The translations under genes were made by a program, and so were the position numbers. From NCBI GenBank assembly GCA_900696495.1, contig CAADGI010000023.1:1-64000 (forward strand): a stretch of 64,000 nucleotides of DNA, in the 5' to 3' direction. Numbering within the stretch: the first letter of the stretch is position 1; every line of letters begins with the position of its first letter. Below, in pieces: positions 46,871 through 57,085 of the stretch. The DNA is from an uncultured Alphaproteobacteria bacterium. GTDB taxonomy: Bacteria; Pseudomonadota; Alphaproteobacteria; Micavibrionales; Micavibrionaceae. The notes beneath the pieces are model-generated. The model saw only the letters and a program-made list of their open reading frames with translations, was not told the DNA's origin and did not search any database.

Positions 46871-47002
46871 TCAGGACGATTTAAGGACTTTCCTCATATA
46901 GCCAAAACAGGCCTGCATAATCTCCTGCCAGGAGGAAGCTGTGCATTGTTCTCCGTACACGATGACGTTGAATTTTGTGTTCTGTGTAAAGATCTTGGGC
47001 AT
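46871..47002 (-). CDS. 43-residue micro-protein, possibly related to the 38-residue one
   Basis: MPKIFTQNTKFNVIVYGEQC continues to TASSWQEIMQACFGYMRKVLKSS and TGA. No strong ribosome site is seen (GACCGAAAC before ATG). A TTGCTT / TATATA pair further upstream (about 47045-47080) could be a sigma-70 promoter. The FNV, Cys, Met-x-Ala and basic-tail pattern parallels the 38-residue neighbour. Length is too short for a firm call. It fills most of the otherwise gene-free stretch before dnaG. Confidence 0.42.
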   Translation of the reverse strand: MPKIFTQNTKFNVIVYGEQCTASSWQEIMQACFGYMRKVLKSS

Positions 47003-47098
47003 GTTTCGGTCGCCGTTTGTCCAATTTTTTTTAACGAATAATTAATAGATATATATACCTTTTTTGTGCATAAAGCAAGTTTTTCGGCGTTCTCTAAA

Positions 47099-47114
47099 TG
47101 TTCCACGTGAAACA
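47099..47114. promoter_or_regulatory. parS centromere site
   Basis: TGTTCCACGTGAAACA is an exact match to the bacterial ParB-binding parS consensus, a 16-bp near-perfect palindrome around CACGTG. It lies 37 bases upstream of dnaG. parS sites cluster near the replication origin in most bacteria and nucleate ParB spreading for chromosome segregation. No other copy was noticed in the window, and parA/parB are not in view. Confidence 0.9.
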
Positions 47115-47150
47115 TTTTCCGTAGGGAAAAGGCCATGCTATGTATTGCTT

Positions 47151-48974
47151 ATGACGATTCCCCCGCGTTTTCTCGACGATATCCGCAGCCGCCTTGGCCT
47201 GTCCGATGTGATCGGCAAACGCGTGCGCCTCACTCGTGCGGGGCGGGAATATAAAGGATGCTGTCCGTTTCACAAGGAAAAAAGCCCATCCTTCACCGTC
47301 AATGACGATAAACAGTTTTTCCATTGTTTCGGCTGCGGTGCGCACGGCGATGTCATCGGATTCGTGATGCGCTACGAGAATCTGTCTTTCATCGAGGCGG
47401 TGGAGAGTCTGGCCGCGCAGGCGGGGCTGCAGGTTCCAAAACCCAGCCCGCAGGACATCCGGAAAGCCGAAAAAGCCCGCGACCTCCACGCGCTGATCGA
47501 TTCCGCGACGCGCTGGATGGAGGAGCAACTTTTTACCCCGGCGAATAAAGAAATTTTGAATTATCTGACGGGCAGGGGCCTCAGTAAGGAAACAATTCAA
47601 TCATTCAGGATCGGCTACGCGCCGCCGGACAGGCAGGCGCTGCGGAAATTTTTGCTTGCCGAAAAATTCACCGACGAACAGATTTTCGAAGCGGGCCTCG
47701 TCCGTAAAAAAGACGGCGAGCCGCCTTATGCGTTTTTCCGCGAGCGCGTCATGTTCCCGGTCGGAGACAGAAGGGGACGCATCGTTGCTTTTGGTGGACG
47801 CATTCTTCCCGATCATATGCGCGAACCCGATAAGGGCGATTACAAACCGGCGAAATACATGACCTCGTCCGACACACCGCTGTTCGACAAATCCCGCACT
47901 TTGTACGGTCAGAGCTTTGCAAGACAAGCCGCGAGAGAAGGCGCGACTGTGCTCGTGACCGAAGGCTACATGGATGTCATCGCCTGCCACCAGGCAGGGT
48001 TCCGGGGCGCCGTCGCGCCGATGGGCACCGCGTTGACCGAAGACCAGATCGTTATGCTATGGAGCATGATCGTCGCGGAAGAAAAGATTCCCGTTCTCTG
48101 TTTCGACGGCGACAATGCCGGGCGCGGCGCGGCGGTGCGCGCGTGCGAGAAAATCCTGCCGCTGCTGAGACCCTATCACTCCGCGCGGTTCGCGTTTATG
48201 CCGGAAGGCGAAGATCCGGATACGCTGATCAAATCCGGCGGCGCGAAAGCGTTCCGGGATATTCTGGACTCCGCGATCCCGCTTTTTGATTTTCTCTGGC
48301 TTGCCCATACCGGCGGGCGGAATTTCGACTCGCCCGAAAGCCGCGCGGGCGTGGTAAAGGCGCTGGAGAATTCGATCCGGACGATTGCCGACGGCGAGGT
48401 TCAGCGCCACTACCAGGAACATCTGCGCCGGAAAGTCGGCGAGGTCTTCTTCAACCGCTCCCGCGCCGCCGGTCCGCGCGATTTCAGCAAACCCGTCCGC
48501 CCCGGCATGCGCCCGCAGGCGCCCGGCGCCATCCGCCAGAAAGACGAGCGCAGCCTGCTGGCCGCGATCATTAACCACCCCCATATCTTTGAAACCGTTG
48601 AGCAACCGCTGGGCAGTTTCGATTTCCGCAACCCCGCCTGCGACCGGGTCCGTCAGGTCCTGCTGGCCGCTTTTTCCCATAATCCAGACCTTGACGGCGA
48701 GGGGCTCCGGAACCATCTGGAATCACAAGGGCTTGCGAAAGAATTGAGTGACATCCTTAACGAATCTGTCTATCGTCTCGCGACTTTTGCGGGTCCGCGC
48801 GCCGATCCCGGGTCGGTGGCCCAGACATGGCTGGCCCTGTACCGGGATTACGAAGGCGAAGCCTTGAAGCAGGAAGTACGGAGCGGATGGAAAAACGCCT
48901 TTTTGACATCGAGCGAAGATGACGAACAAAGGCTGAGAGCCATGGTGGAACTCAAGACCGGCGAAAGCCGATGA
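47151..48974 (+). CDS. dnaG: DNA primase
   Basis: DnaG synthesises RNA primers at the replication fork. The 607-residue product has the CHC2 zinc-binding domain (Cys38, His41, Cys59, Cys62 in CCPFH...FHCFGCG), the primase core with EGYMDVIA and the TOPRIM acidic triad ([20 protein letters not shown]), and a DnaB-binding C-terminal domain (about 430-600). The ATG at 47151 is preferred; earlier in-frame starts would overlap the parS site. The order dnaG-rpoD is the conserved macromolecular-synthesis arrangement, here without rpsU in front. Confidence 0.97.
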   Translation: MTIPPRFLDDIRSRLGLSDVIGKRVRLTRAGREYKGCCPFHKEKSPSFTVNDDKQFFHCFGCGAHGDVIGFVMRYENLSFIEAVESLAAQAGLQVPKPSPQDIRKAEKARDLHALIDSATRWMEEQLFTPANKEILNYLTGRGLSKETIQSFRIGYAPPDRQALRKFLLAEKFTDEQIFEAGLVRKKDGEPPYAFFRERVMFPVGDRRGRIVAFGGRILPDHMREPDKGDYKPAKYMTSSDTPLFDKSRTLYGQSFARQAAREGATVLVTEGYMDVIACHQAGFRGAVAPMGTALTEDQIVMLWSMIVAEEKIPVLCFDGDNAGRGAAVRACEKILPLLRPYHSARFAFMPEGEDPDTLIKSGGAKAFRDILDSAIPLFDFLWLAHTGGRNFDSPESRAGVVKALENSIRTIADGEVQRHYQEHLRRKVGEVFFNRSRAAGPRDFSKPVRPGMRPQAPGAIRQKDERSLLAAIINHPHIFETVEQPLGSFDFRNPACDRVRQVLLAAFSHNPDLDGEGLRNHLESQGLAKELSDILNESVYRLATFAGPRADPGSVAQTWLALYRDYEGEALKQEVRSGWKNAFLTSSEDDEQRLRAMVELKTGESR

Positions 48975-49053
48975 CAGGTTGGGGAACAATCATCTTAAGA
49001 CTTTGGATTTCATGGGAATTGGGATTAAATCAACGAATCGGGTTGGAGCGTTA

Positions 49054-51093
<2,040 letters not shown>

Positions 51094-51119
51094 TTTATAG
51101 AACCCGAAAGGAAACTTCC

Positions 51120-51734
51120 ATGAAGTACGTACTGAACGCCTTTGTAATGATCTGCGCGCTCGGCTTTTTTGCCGCGCCTGCCGCCGCCGAGAAACTCTCG
51201 GGCGATAATGTTTCGAAATTCGTCAAGGCTCTTCCTGACGTCGAGGTCTTCTCCGAGGACCTCCATAAAACAGGCAAGGACAAGGAGCTGAATGTCGCGC
51301 TGCAGCCCAAGCTCGGCGAAAAAGGCTATTCGCCGTATCTGATGGGCATCGAGATCATGAAGGAAAAGCTTCCCTCCGATTACGCCAGGCTTGGTGAAAT
51401 AGTGAAGAAGCACGACTTCAAATCGCAGGAAGAATGGGCGAATACGGGCGATGGCGTGATGTTGGCCTATATGGCGATCAAGATCGATCAGGAAAATCCG
51501 AATGCGCTCAAGCAGCTCCGCGACATACCCGAGGCGAGCAAGGCTAAAATGTCGCCTGCGCAAAAAGCGCAGCTCGAGCAGAGCGTTCGCATGATGGAGA
51601 TTTTCACCAGCGCTCCCAAGGAAGACAGGGAAGCGGTGAAGCCGCATCTGAATGAAATCACGGCGTGGCTCGAGCGCTCGAAGGCGAAGGAAGAAAAAGA
51701 AAATCCCGCAGAGCCCGCGAAAAAGCCGGAATAA
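51120..51734 (+). CDS. Secreted hypothetical protein
   Basis: The 204-residue protein has a signal peptide (MKYVLNAFVMICALGFFAAP, cleavage near AAAEK). The mature domain is helical, with lysine-rich repeats of helices (SDYARLGEIVKKHDF; KQLRDIPEASKAKMSPAQ), and ends in a charged Glu/Lys/Pro tail. It is presumably periplasmic. The family is not recognised, though the helical layout resembles proteins seen after rpoD in related genomes. A GAAAGG ribosome site precedes the ATG. It lies 26 bases after rpoD and just before tRNA-Ile2. Confidence 0.74.
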   Translation: MKYVLNAFVMICALGFFAAPAAAEKLSGDNVSKFVKALPDVEVFSEDLHKTGKDKELNVALQPKLGEKGYSPYLMGIEIMKEKLPSDYARLGEIVKKHDFKSQEEWANTGDGVMLAYMAIKIDQENPNALKQLRDIPEASKAKMSPAQKAQLEQSVRMMEIFTSAPKEDREAVKPHLNEITAWLERSKAKEEKENPAEPAKKPE

Positions 51735-51745
51735 TTTAACGCTAA

Positions 51746-51822
51746 GGGCCTATAGCTCAGTTGGTTAGAGCAGTCCGCTCATAACGGATTGGTCCCAGGT
51801 TCAAGTCCTGGTGGGCCCACCA
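51746..51822 (+). tRNA. tRNA-Ile2 (anticodon CAT, lysidine-modified)
   Basis: A 77-base cloverleaf with acceptor GGGCCTA/TGGGCCC, D-arm GCTCAGTTGGTTAGAGC, anticodon loop CTCATAA and T-arm CCAGGTTCAAGTCCTGG, CCA encoded. The CAT anticodon could indicate Met. The GGGCCTATAGCTC body and CTCATAA loop match the tRNA-Ile2 type whose C34 is changed to lysidine by TilS, rather than elongator or initiator Met. Confidence 0.9.
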
Positions 51823-51838
51823 ATTTTTTCGAGACCTT

Positions 51839-52594
51839 ATGCTCAGCATCGTCATTCCCGTCTATAACGAAAAAGAAAACATCCGGCCGCTGCTGGAAGA
51901 GATCAGCGCCGTCGCGCGCAGCGTTCCGGTCACGGAAGTTCTGTATGTCGATGACGGCAGCGATGACGGCACGCATTTGCATCTGCAGGAGCTTTCGGTC
52001 ACGTTCCCGTTCCTGCGTATCATCCGGCATTCGAAGCGCTCCGGCCAGTCGCGCGGGCTGTGGTCTGGCGTCAGCCACGCGACCGGGCCGCTGATCGTCA
52101 CGCTGGACGGCGACGGCCAGAACGACCCCGCCGACATCCCGCTGCTCTTCGAACTCTATCAAAAACAGGCCGCGAAGAATCCGCGCGTCATGATTGCAGG
52201 CCAGAGGGCGAAGCGGCATGACAATCTCGTGCGGCGTTTATCCTCCCGCGCGGCCAACGCCATCCGCTCTTATTTCCTGAAAGACGGAACCAAAGACACC
52301 GGCTGCAGTTTGAAGCTTTTTAGACGGGAGGATTATATCGCGCTGCCATATTTCAACCATATGCACCGCTATCTGCCCGCTTTGATGAAAGGGCATTACG
52401 TGGAAGTCTGTCATGTCGATGTTTCGCACCGCCCGCGCGGCAAGGGGGTTTCGAAATACGGGTTTTTCGACCGGCTGTGGGCCGGGGTGCATGATTTATT
52501 CGGCGTGCGGTGGCTGTTGAAAAGGGCGCGCCCGGACATTATTGTGAGCGAATTGAACGCCGCGAGGGAGAATGTCCGTGAGCTTAAACGCTGA
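51839..52594 (+). CDS. Family 2 glycosyltransferase (ArnC/DPM-like)
   Basis: This is a 251-residue GT2 enzyme. The start MLSIVIPVYNEKENIRPLLE, YVDDGSDDGT (about 38-47) and the DxD metal site in TLDGDGQNDPADI (about 88-100) identify the dolichol/undecaprenyl-phosphate sugar transferase subgroup. Late blocks are TGCSLKLFRRED and RPRGKGVSKYGF. It lacks the C-terminal transmembrane pair found in ArnC. It most likely loads a sugar onto undecaprenyl phosphate. It overlaps the next gene by 23 bases, making a three-gene operon with LAB_N and ArnT-like genes. Confidence 0.92.
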   Translation: MLSIVIPVYNEKENIRPLLEEISAVARSVPVTEVLYVDDGSDDGTHLHLQELSVTFPFLRIIRHSKRSGQSRGLWSGVSHATGPLIVTLDGDGQNDPADIPLLFELYQKQAAKNPRVMIAGQRAKRHDNLVRRLSSRAANAIRSYFLKDGTKDTGCSLKLFRREDYIALPYFNHMHRYLPALMKGHYVEVCHVDVSHRPRGKGVSKYGFFDRLWAGVHDLFGVRWLLKRARPDIIVSELNAARENVRELKR

Positions 52595-52886
52595 AACGAT
52601 CGAAAAAATCTGGATCGGGATCGGATTTTTCGGCCAGGCCATGTTCTTCATGCGGTTCTTCGTGCAGTGGCTCGCCTCCGAGCGCGCGCAGAAAAGCGTC
52701 ATCCCGGTCGCCTTCTGGTATTTCAGCATCGCCGGCGCGCTGATCATTCTCTCCTACGCGATCTACCGCGCCGACCCGGTCTTCATCGCCGGGCAGAGCA
52801 TCGGGCTGCTGATCTATACGCGCAATCTGTATCTTATCCGCAAGAACGCAGCCGCTGAAAAAACCAACCCGGAGCAGGCAGCCTAG
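52572..52886 (+). CDS. Lipid-A-disaccharide-synthase N-terminal-domain (LAB_N) protein
   Basis: The 104-residue protein has three transmembrane helices. It matches the LAB_N domain: IWIGIGFFGQAMFFMRFFVQWLASE (cited in part) and VPVAFWYFSIAGALIILSYAIYR (in part), ending in GQSIGLLIYTRNL. These small proteins are usually encoded between a GT2 and an ArnT-like transferase and resemble small multidrug-resistance folds, so they may help flip or present the lipid-linked sugar. Both flanking genes overlap it. Confidence 0.9.
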   Translation: MSVSLNAETIEKIWIGIGFFGQAMFFMRFFVQWLASERAQKSVIPVAFWYFSIAGALIILSYAIYRADPVFIAGQSIGLLIYTRNLYLIRKNAAAEKTNPEQAA

Positions 52887-54274
52887 TGAGCGCGGGCCGT
52901 CAAAATTTTATCGGGCTTTCGGTTCTGTGCGCGCTGCTGGCGCTGGCGGCGGTTATCTTCCGCCCCGCGCTTCCGATCGACGAGACGCGTTACCTCACCG
53001 CCGCGTGGGAGATGTTTCTGAACCATAATTATTTCCTGCCGACGCTGAATTTCGCGCCGTATCACCACAAGCCGCCGCTGCTCTTCTGGCTGATCAACCT
53101 GTCATGGGAGATTTTCGGGCCGCACAGATGGCCGGCGGTTTTGATGGTTTCGCTCATCAGCGCCGGCACGATCTTCCTGACTTATAGATTGATCAGGATC
53201 CTGTTTCCCGAGCGGGAGGAACTCGCCGCCCGCGCGCCGTGGATCATGGTGGCGAGCGCGCCGTTCCTGGCGGTGGGCACCGCGATCATGTTCGATTTCC
53301 TGCTGACTTTCTGCGTGCTGGCGGCATGGATTTTCGCAGCGAAATTCCTCAAAGGCGGAAAATTTATTCTCACTATTCCCGCAGGCCTCGCGCTCGGCTT
53401 CGGCGTGCTGGCGAAGGGGCCGGTGGTGTTGCTGTTCACATTGCTGCCGTGGCTGCTGGCGCCGCTCTGGCATGGAGGCGTGCAGAAAAAAAGATTTTAT
53501 AAAGGCCTGCTGGTCATGGTTCTGGTCGGCCTCGCGCCGGTTTCAGTCTGGTTGTACGAAGTGTTTCAAGGCACCGACCGCGAATTTTTCCACTGGCTGG
53601 TCGTCGAGCAGACGAAAGGCCGCATGACCGGCAGCTTCGGCGGCGCGCATTCCCGCCCGTTTTATTTCTACGTCCCGTTCTTCATCGGCCTGTTCGCGCC
53701 GTGGATCGTGTTCCCCGCATTCTGGAGAAAAGTGAAAACCGCGCAGCGCACTGACCATGTTATGCGCTTTTGTTTTTTCACCATCGTCCCGGCGCTGCTG
53801 GTCTTTACGGTCATGAGCGGCAAGCAGGCGCATTACCTCGTGCCGCTGCTGCCTTTCGCCGCCATTCTCACGGCGCATTGTCTTGAAAGCGTGCAGATGA
53901 AAACGCTGCAACGTGTCGCGGTTGCCGCCGTAGCTTTGATGGTGATCGGGCAGGGCATCGCGTCCCTCACCATTTTTCCGCGCCATGATTTGAACGAAAT
54001 CGTGAAGATCGTCGCCGCCAACCCGGACAAGGACTGGGCCTATGTCCGCAACTATCACGGCGAGGTCGGGTTCCTGGCAAAACGCGAAAAGCCCATCGAG
54101 GGCCTGCCGGACCTGGCCTCGCTCCATGAGTGGTTTATCAGGCACCCGGACGGCCTGGCCGTTGTCCGGTACAGGCAGCCTGAAGATATCAGGCCCTATA
54201 AGGTCTTGTATACAATGGATTATTCCAGCGCCAAGAAGCTCTCGGTCATCGCCCTGAACCCGGAATACCCCTAA
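52886..54274 (+). CDS. ArnT/PMT-like lipid-linked glycosyltransferase
   Basis: The 462-residue product is a GT-C integral membrane transferase. The first periplasmic loop has the catalytic acidic region PIDETRYLTAAWEM (about 30-43), and YHHKPPLLFWL (about 58-68) is the ArnT/PMT signature. About ten helices follow, then a C-terminal soluble part (about 370-462). It would transfer a sugar from an undecaprenyl carrier to lipid A or another envelope acceptor at the periplasmic face. The GTG start overlaps the LAB_N stop (TAGTG). The three-gene cassette suggests one envelope glycosylation pathway. Confidence 0.9.
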   Translation: MSAGRQNFIGLSVLCALLALAAVIFRPALPIDETRYLTAAWEMFLNHNYFLPTLNFAPYHHKPPLLFWLINLSWEIFGPHRWPAVLMVSLISAGTIFLTYRLIRILFPEREELAARAPWIMVASAPFLAVGTAIMFDFLLTFCVLAAWIFAAKFLKGGKFILTIPAGLALGFGVLAKGPVVLLFTLLPWLLAPLWHGGVQKKRFYKGLLVMVLVGLAPVSVWLYEVFQGTDREFFHWLVVEQTKGRMTGSFGGAHSRPFYFYVPFFIGLFAPWIVFPAFWRKVKTAQRTDHVMRFCFFTIVPALLVFTVMSGKQAHYLVPLLPFAAILTAHCLESVQMKTLQRVAVAAVALMVIGQGIASLTIFPRHDLNEIVKIVAANPDKDWAYVRNYHGEVGFLAKREKPIEGLPDLASLHEWFIRHPDGLAVVRYRQPEDIRPYKVLYTMDYSSAKKLSVIALNPEYP

Positions 54275-54277
54275 CTT

Positions 54278-54377
54278 CGTCATTCCAGCGAAGGCTGGAA
54301 TCCATGGGAAGACCGGGGAAAATGCCGGATTTTCGTGCAAACGGATGAATGGACCCCTGCCTTCGCAGGGGTGACGA
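54278..54377. repeat. Type A composite palindromic repeat before rpsD
   Basis: Left hairpin CGTCATTCCAGC-GAAG-GCTGGAATCCATGG, spacer of about 45 bases, right hairpin GGACCCCTGC-CTTC-GCAGGGGTGACG. This is the clearest intergenic full-length copy and has the same architecture as the copy inside the ELM1-like gene. Confidence 0.92.
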
Positions 54378-54391
54378 GTATGGGGGTTTTG

Positions 54392-54419
54392 TTGACTTTT
54401 ACCCCTAAATCCTTATAGT
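54392..54419 (+). promoter_or_regulatory. Sigma-70 promoter of rpsD
   Basis: TTGACT (-35), a 16-base spacer, and TATAGT (-10). It is located about 105 bases before the rpsD start codon and immediately after the palindromic repeat. Confidence 0.72.
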
Positions 54420-54523
54420 CCCGCCATTCCCGGGAAAGAGGGGGCTAAAGCGCCTCCCGTTGATGGCGGATCGGCCGCTTTTCAAACCTGATGGTCAGCC
54501 GGGACAAGAAAGAGAGCAATAAA

Positions 54524-55141
54524 ATGAGTGGTAAGCGTTTACAATCCAAACACAAGATCGACCGCCGCCTTGGTGAAAACCTCTGGGGCCGTCCGAAATC
54601 CCCCGTCAACACACGCCAGACCGGCCCGGGTATGCACGGCGCACGCCGCGGCAAGCCGACCGACTACGGCACGCAGCTCCGCGCCAAGCAGAAACTCCGC
54701 GGTTACTACGGCAATATCGGCGAGCGCCAGTTCCGCGGTTACTATCACGAAGCATCGCGTATGCGCGGCGACACGGGTCAGAACCTGATCGGCCTGCTTG
54801 AGCGCCGTCTCGACGCGGTTGTTTACCGCGCCAAATTCGTTCCCACGGTTTTCGCCGCGCGCCAGCTTGTCAATCACAACCACATCACCGTGAACGGCAA
54901 GCGCGTCAACATCCCGTCATACCTCGTGAAAGAGGGCGACGTTATCGAGGTGAAGGAAAAATCACGCCAGATGCCGGTGGTGATCGCCGCCGCTCAACTG
55001 GCCGAGCGCGAAATCCCCGAATATGTTTCGGTTGACGTCGCCGCGTTCAAGGCGACGTTCCTGCGCGTTCCGAAACTGGACGAAGTGCCTTACGCCGTTC
55101 AGATGGAACCGCATCTGGTCGTCGAATTCTATTCGCGCTAA
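54524..55141 (+). CDS. rpsD: 30S ribosomal protein S4
   Basis: S4 nucleates 16S rRNA assembly and helps maintain decoding accuracy. The 205-residue product starts [20 protein letters not shown], with the typical [17 protein letters not shown] and the S4 RNA-binding motif [21 protein letters not shown] (in part, about 95-115), and ends in VVEFYSR. The ATG at 54524 is used; the earlier in-frame start would add residues not found in S4. The 5' leader of about 100 bases could hold a regulatory structure, not identified here. It stands alone, as in many alphaproteobacteria. Confidence 0.98.
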   Translation: MSGKRLQSKHKIDRRLGENLWGRPKSPVNTRQTGPGMHGARRGKPTDYGTQLRAKQKLRGYYGNIGERQFRGYYHEASRMRGDTGQNLIGLLERRLDAVVYRAKFVPTVFAARQLVNHNHITVNGKRVNIPSYLVKEGDVIEVKEKSRQMPVVIAAAQLAEREIPEYVSVDVAAFKATFLRVPKLDEVPYAVQMEPHLVVEFYSR

Positions 55142-55148
55142 TCTTACT

Positions 55149-55280
55149 GTCATCCTGCGGCGCTGCGTTAGCGGCGCTCAAATCGCGGGGATCCACAATG
55201 CCAGCCCGCGAATGCGGGCTGTCGTTTTTCCGGATCCCCGTTCTGCATTCAGCCTCCGGCCTCATTGGCCGGGGATGACA
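55149..55280. repeat. Long composite palindromic repeat after rpsD
   Basis: GTCATCCTGCGG...CGGGGATGACA outer ends, with inner hairpins AGCCCGC-GAAT-GCGGGCT and CGGGGATCC...GGATCCCCG. It is about 130 bp and more elaborate than the two-arm type, but shares the GTCATCC ends. It probably also terminates rpsD. Confidence 0.82.
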
Positions 55281-55364
55281 TTGGAGGGCGGCTTTTTTAT
55301 TGATAAAAAATATTTACATAAAGATAATATATCGATTAACATACTCCTTTAAAGGGAACTGCGT

Positions 55365-55760
55365 ATGAGCAATAAAAATAATAATCCTGATATGAGTGAA
55401 GCCAAGCGCGCGGAAGAATTGCTTCTGATCAAGAGCGGCGCCTGCAGCGTGCGCATCGGCGATATGGTGCTGCAAATTCGTATCGAGACAGTCGTGGAAA
55501 ACCCTCAGCAACAGGGCGAATTTATAGCGATTGCTATATTAACTGCGCCAAGCACGAAACGTGCCGGTATCGACAAAGAAACGGGGATCGAAGTGCTTGC
55601 CGGCGGTGGGGTTGCATATGTGCCGGTGACGGCTTTATCTCAAGCCGTTCCTCTCCTGCCGGAAGGTTGGGGGCTGCTCAACTGGATAAAAAAATATGCC
55701 GTGGAAGATGAACAAAAAAATATGGCCCGCATGTTCGGTCCTTATGAGCCCGGTCATTAA
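55365..55760 (+). CDS. Tandem orphan protein A
   Basis: The 131-residue soluble protein has a middle region SVRIGDMVLQIRIETV, then FIAIAILTAPS, GIDKETGIEVLAGGG and VPVTALSQAV. The same order of motifs is found in the next gene (IRIGGIEMRI, YVLAHILEPVS, GVDAETGIEVMTSE, VPFEMLKQAV), so the two are tandem paralogues. No known family is recognised. It has an AAAGGGAAC upstream sequence and is somewhat AT-rich. The 15-base gap to its partner suggests an operon. Confidence 0.72.
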   Translation: MSNKNNNPDMSEAKRAEELLLIKSGACSVRIGDMVLQIRIETVVENPQQQGEFIAIAILTAPSTKRAGIDKETGIEVLAGGGVAYVPVTALSQAVPLLPEGWGLLNWIKKYAVEDEQKNMARMFGPYEPGH

Positions 55761-55775
55761 AAAAAGAAGGCATCC

Positions 55776-56111
55776 ATGTATAAAGCCCTGCGAAAAGACG
55801 AAAGTGAAATCGCTCCAAGACGTATCCGGATCGGCGGCATCGAAATGCGGATCATGGAGGAGCTGGAGCCCTATGAAGCCAAAGGGCGAACATATGTGCT
55901 CGCGCATATCCTGGAGCCGGTTTCGTTGCAAGATGGCGTCGATGCCGAAACCGGAATCGAGGTGATGACGTCGGAAAACGGCCTTCGCTATGCAATGGTG
56001 CCTTTTGAAATGCTGAAGCAGGCGGTGCATGCCGGGGAGCGATCGCGCAAGGAAAAGGGCAATCTTTATGTCGTAAAAAAAGCCTCTGAACCAAACCCGC
56101 CCGAGCCGTGA
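55776..56111 (+). CDS. Tandem orphan protein B (paralogue of the preceding gene)
   Basis: This 111-residue paralogue of the upstream gene lacks its first 20 or so residues and its C-terminal extension. The shared block (about 16-86) has alternating hydrophobic residues typical of a small beta-barrel or OB-like fold, and the invariant DxETGIEV motif. No function can be named. The GAAGGC upstream sequence is a weak ribosome site. It ends one base before the convergent methyltransferase stop. Confidence 0.72.
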   Translation: MYKALRKDESEIAPRRIRIGGIEMRIMEELEPYEAKGRTYVLAHILEPVSLQDGVDAETGIEVMTSENGLRYAMVPFEMLKQAVHAGERSRKEKGNLYVVKKASEPNPPEP

Positions 56112-56930
56112 TCAGATTTTATTTTTCCCCGTCAGCGACGACAGCATGCCGTGGAAGGTGCGTACCTCCTGGTCGGTCATACCGGTGCGGGTGAACAGAT
56201 TGCGGATGTTCCGCACCATTGTCGGTTTCTGGTCGGGCGCGCGGAAAAATCCGCTTTTATCAAGATCGGCTTCAAGACGCACGAGCAATTCCTCAAGTTT
56301 TTCATGCGCGGCGGGGAAGCTGGCATTGGTCGGCGTGCTAACGATATTGTCCGATTGCCGCGCCAGCCACTCATAGCAAATAACCATCACCGACGCCGCG
56401 ATATTGATCGACGAGAAATCGGGGTTGGTTTTCATCGTGAGAATGGCGTGGCACCGCGCGACATCGTCATTCTCGAGCCCGGAGCGTTCGGGTCCGAACA
56501 CAAAACCCGCTCGAAAATCCCTCCCCCTGAGGGGGAGGGTAGGGTGGGGGTTTAAAGTGCTGGCATTATGATCGGGCTCCGTAAACCCTCTCCCCGCCCC
56601 CTCCCTCAGGGAGGGGGAATTCGCGAGAATTTTTTCAATCGCGGCGGCGGGCGTGTAGACAGGCTTCACCATGTCGCGGGGGCGGGCGGTGGTGGCGAAC
56701 AGGAAATGCAAATCTTTTACGGCATCGGCGAGCGTTTCAAAAACCTTGACCTCGGGTATGATCTCCAGCGCGCCGGCCGACATGTCAATCGCCGCCCGGT
56801 TCGGCCAGCCATCACGCGGGGCGACAATGCGCAAATCGGTCAGGCCGAAATTCAGCATCGCCCGCGCCGCCGCGCCGATATTCTCGCCCATCTGGGGCCG
56901 GACAAGGATGATGGCAGGAGCGTCCTTCAT
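56112..56930 (-). CDS. TrmJ-like tRNA 2'-O-methyltransferase (SPOUT) with in-frame repeat insertion
   Basis: The 272-residue product is a SpoU/TrmH group 1 methyltransferase, most like TrmJ/LasT, which methylates the ribose at tRNA position 32. Motif 1 is LVRPQMGENIGAAARAMLNFG (in part, about 9-29), motif 2 FVFGPERSGL (about 142-151) and motif 3 FSSINIAASVMVICYEW (in part). About 36 residues (104-139) between AIEKILAN and the FRAGFVFG strand come from a palindromic repeat. Length without it would be about 236. The catalytic motifs are intact, so it is likely functional. Confidence 0.9.
   Translation of the reverse strand: MKDAPAIILVRPQMGENIGAAARAMLNFGLTDLRIVAPRDGWPNRAAIDMSAGALEIIPEVKVFETLADAVKDLHFLFATTARPRDMVKPVYTPAAAIEKILANSPSLREGAGRGFTEPDHNASTLNPHPTLPLRGRDFRAGFVFGPERSGLENDDVARCHAILTMKTNPDFSSINIAASVMVICYEWLARQSDNIVSTPTNASFPAAHEKLEELLVRLEADLDKSGFFRAPDQKPTMVRNIRNLFTRTGMTDQEVRTFHGMLSSLTGKNKI
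56519..56618. repeat. CCCTCC-type palindromic repeats inserted in frame in the TrmJ-like gene
   Basis: Two hairpins facing each other: CCCTCCCCC-TGA-GGGGGAGGG (56519-56539) and CTCCCTC-AGG-GAGGGGG with a preceding CCCTCTCCCCGCCC (56586-56618), separated by about 45 bases. The minus frame stays open through both (SPSLREGAGRG and NPHPTLPLRGR). Confidence 0.87.
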
Positions 56931-57085
56931 GATGCTTTCGTCACAATTTGGCCAAAATAGTTTACATAACGTTAATATGTTAAGATATTGTTTTTAAATA
57001 ATAAAATGCGTTTTATTTTTCTTATTCGTCAAAATAGGGTAGATTGGAATGATAATCTATTGAGATTAAGGACAGGGGTAAAGCC

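Noticed and set aside
46894-47136. 80-codon minus-strand frame overlapping parS
   Set aside because: It overlaps the better-supported 43-codon frame and crosses the parS site; no ribosome site and unusual composition.
51746-51822. Assigning the CAT-anticodon tRNA to methionine
   Set aside because: The acceptor, D-arm and CTCATAA loop fit the tRNA-Ile2 type; initiator features such as three G-C pairs flanking the anticodon loop are absent.
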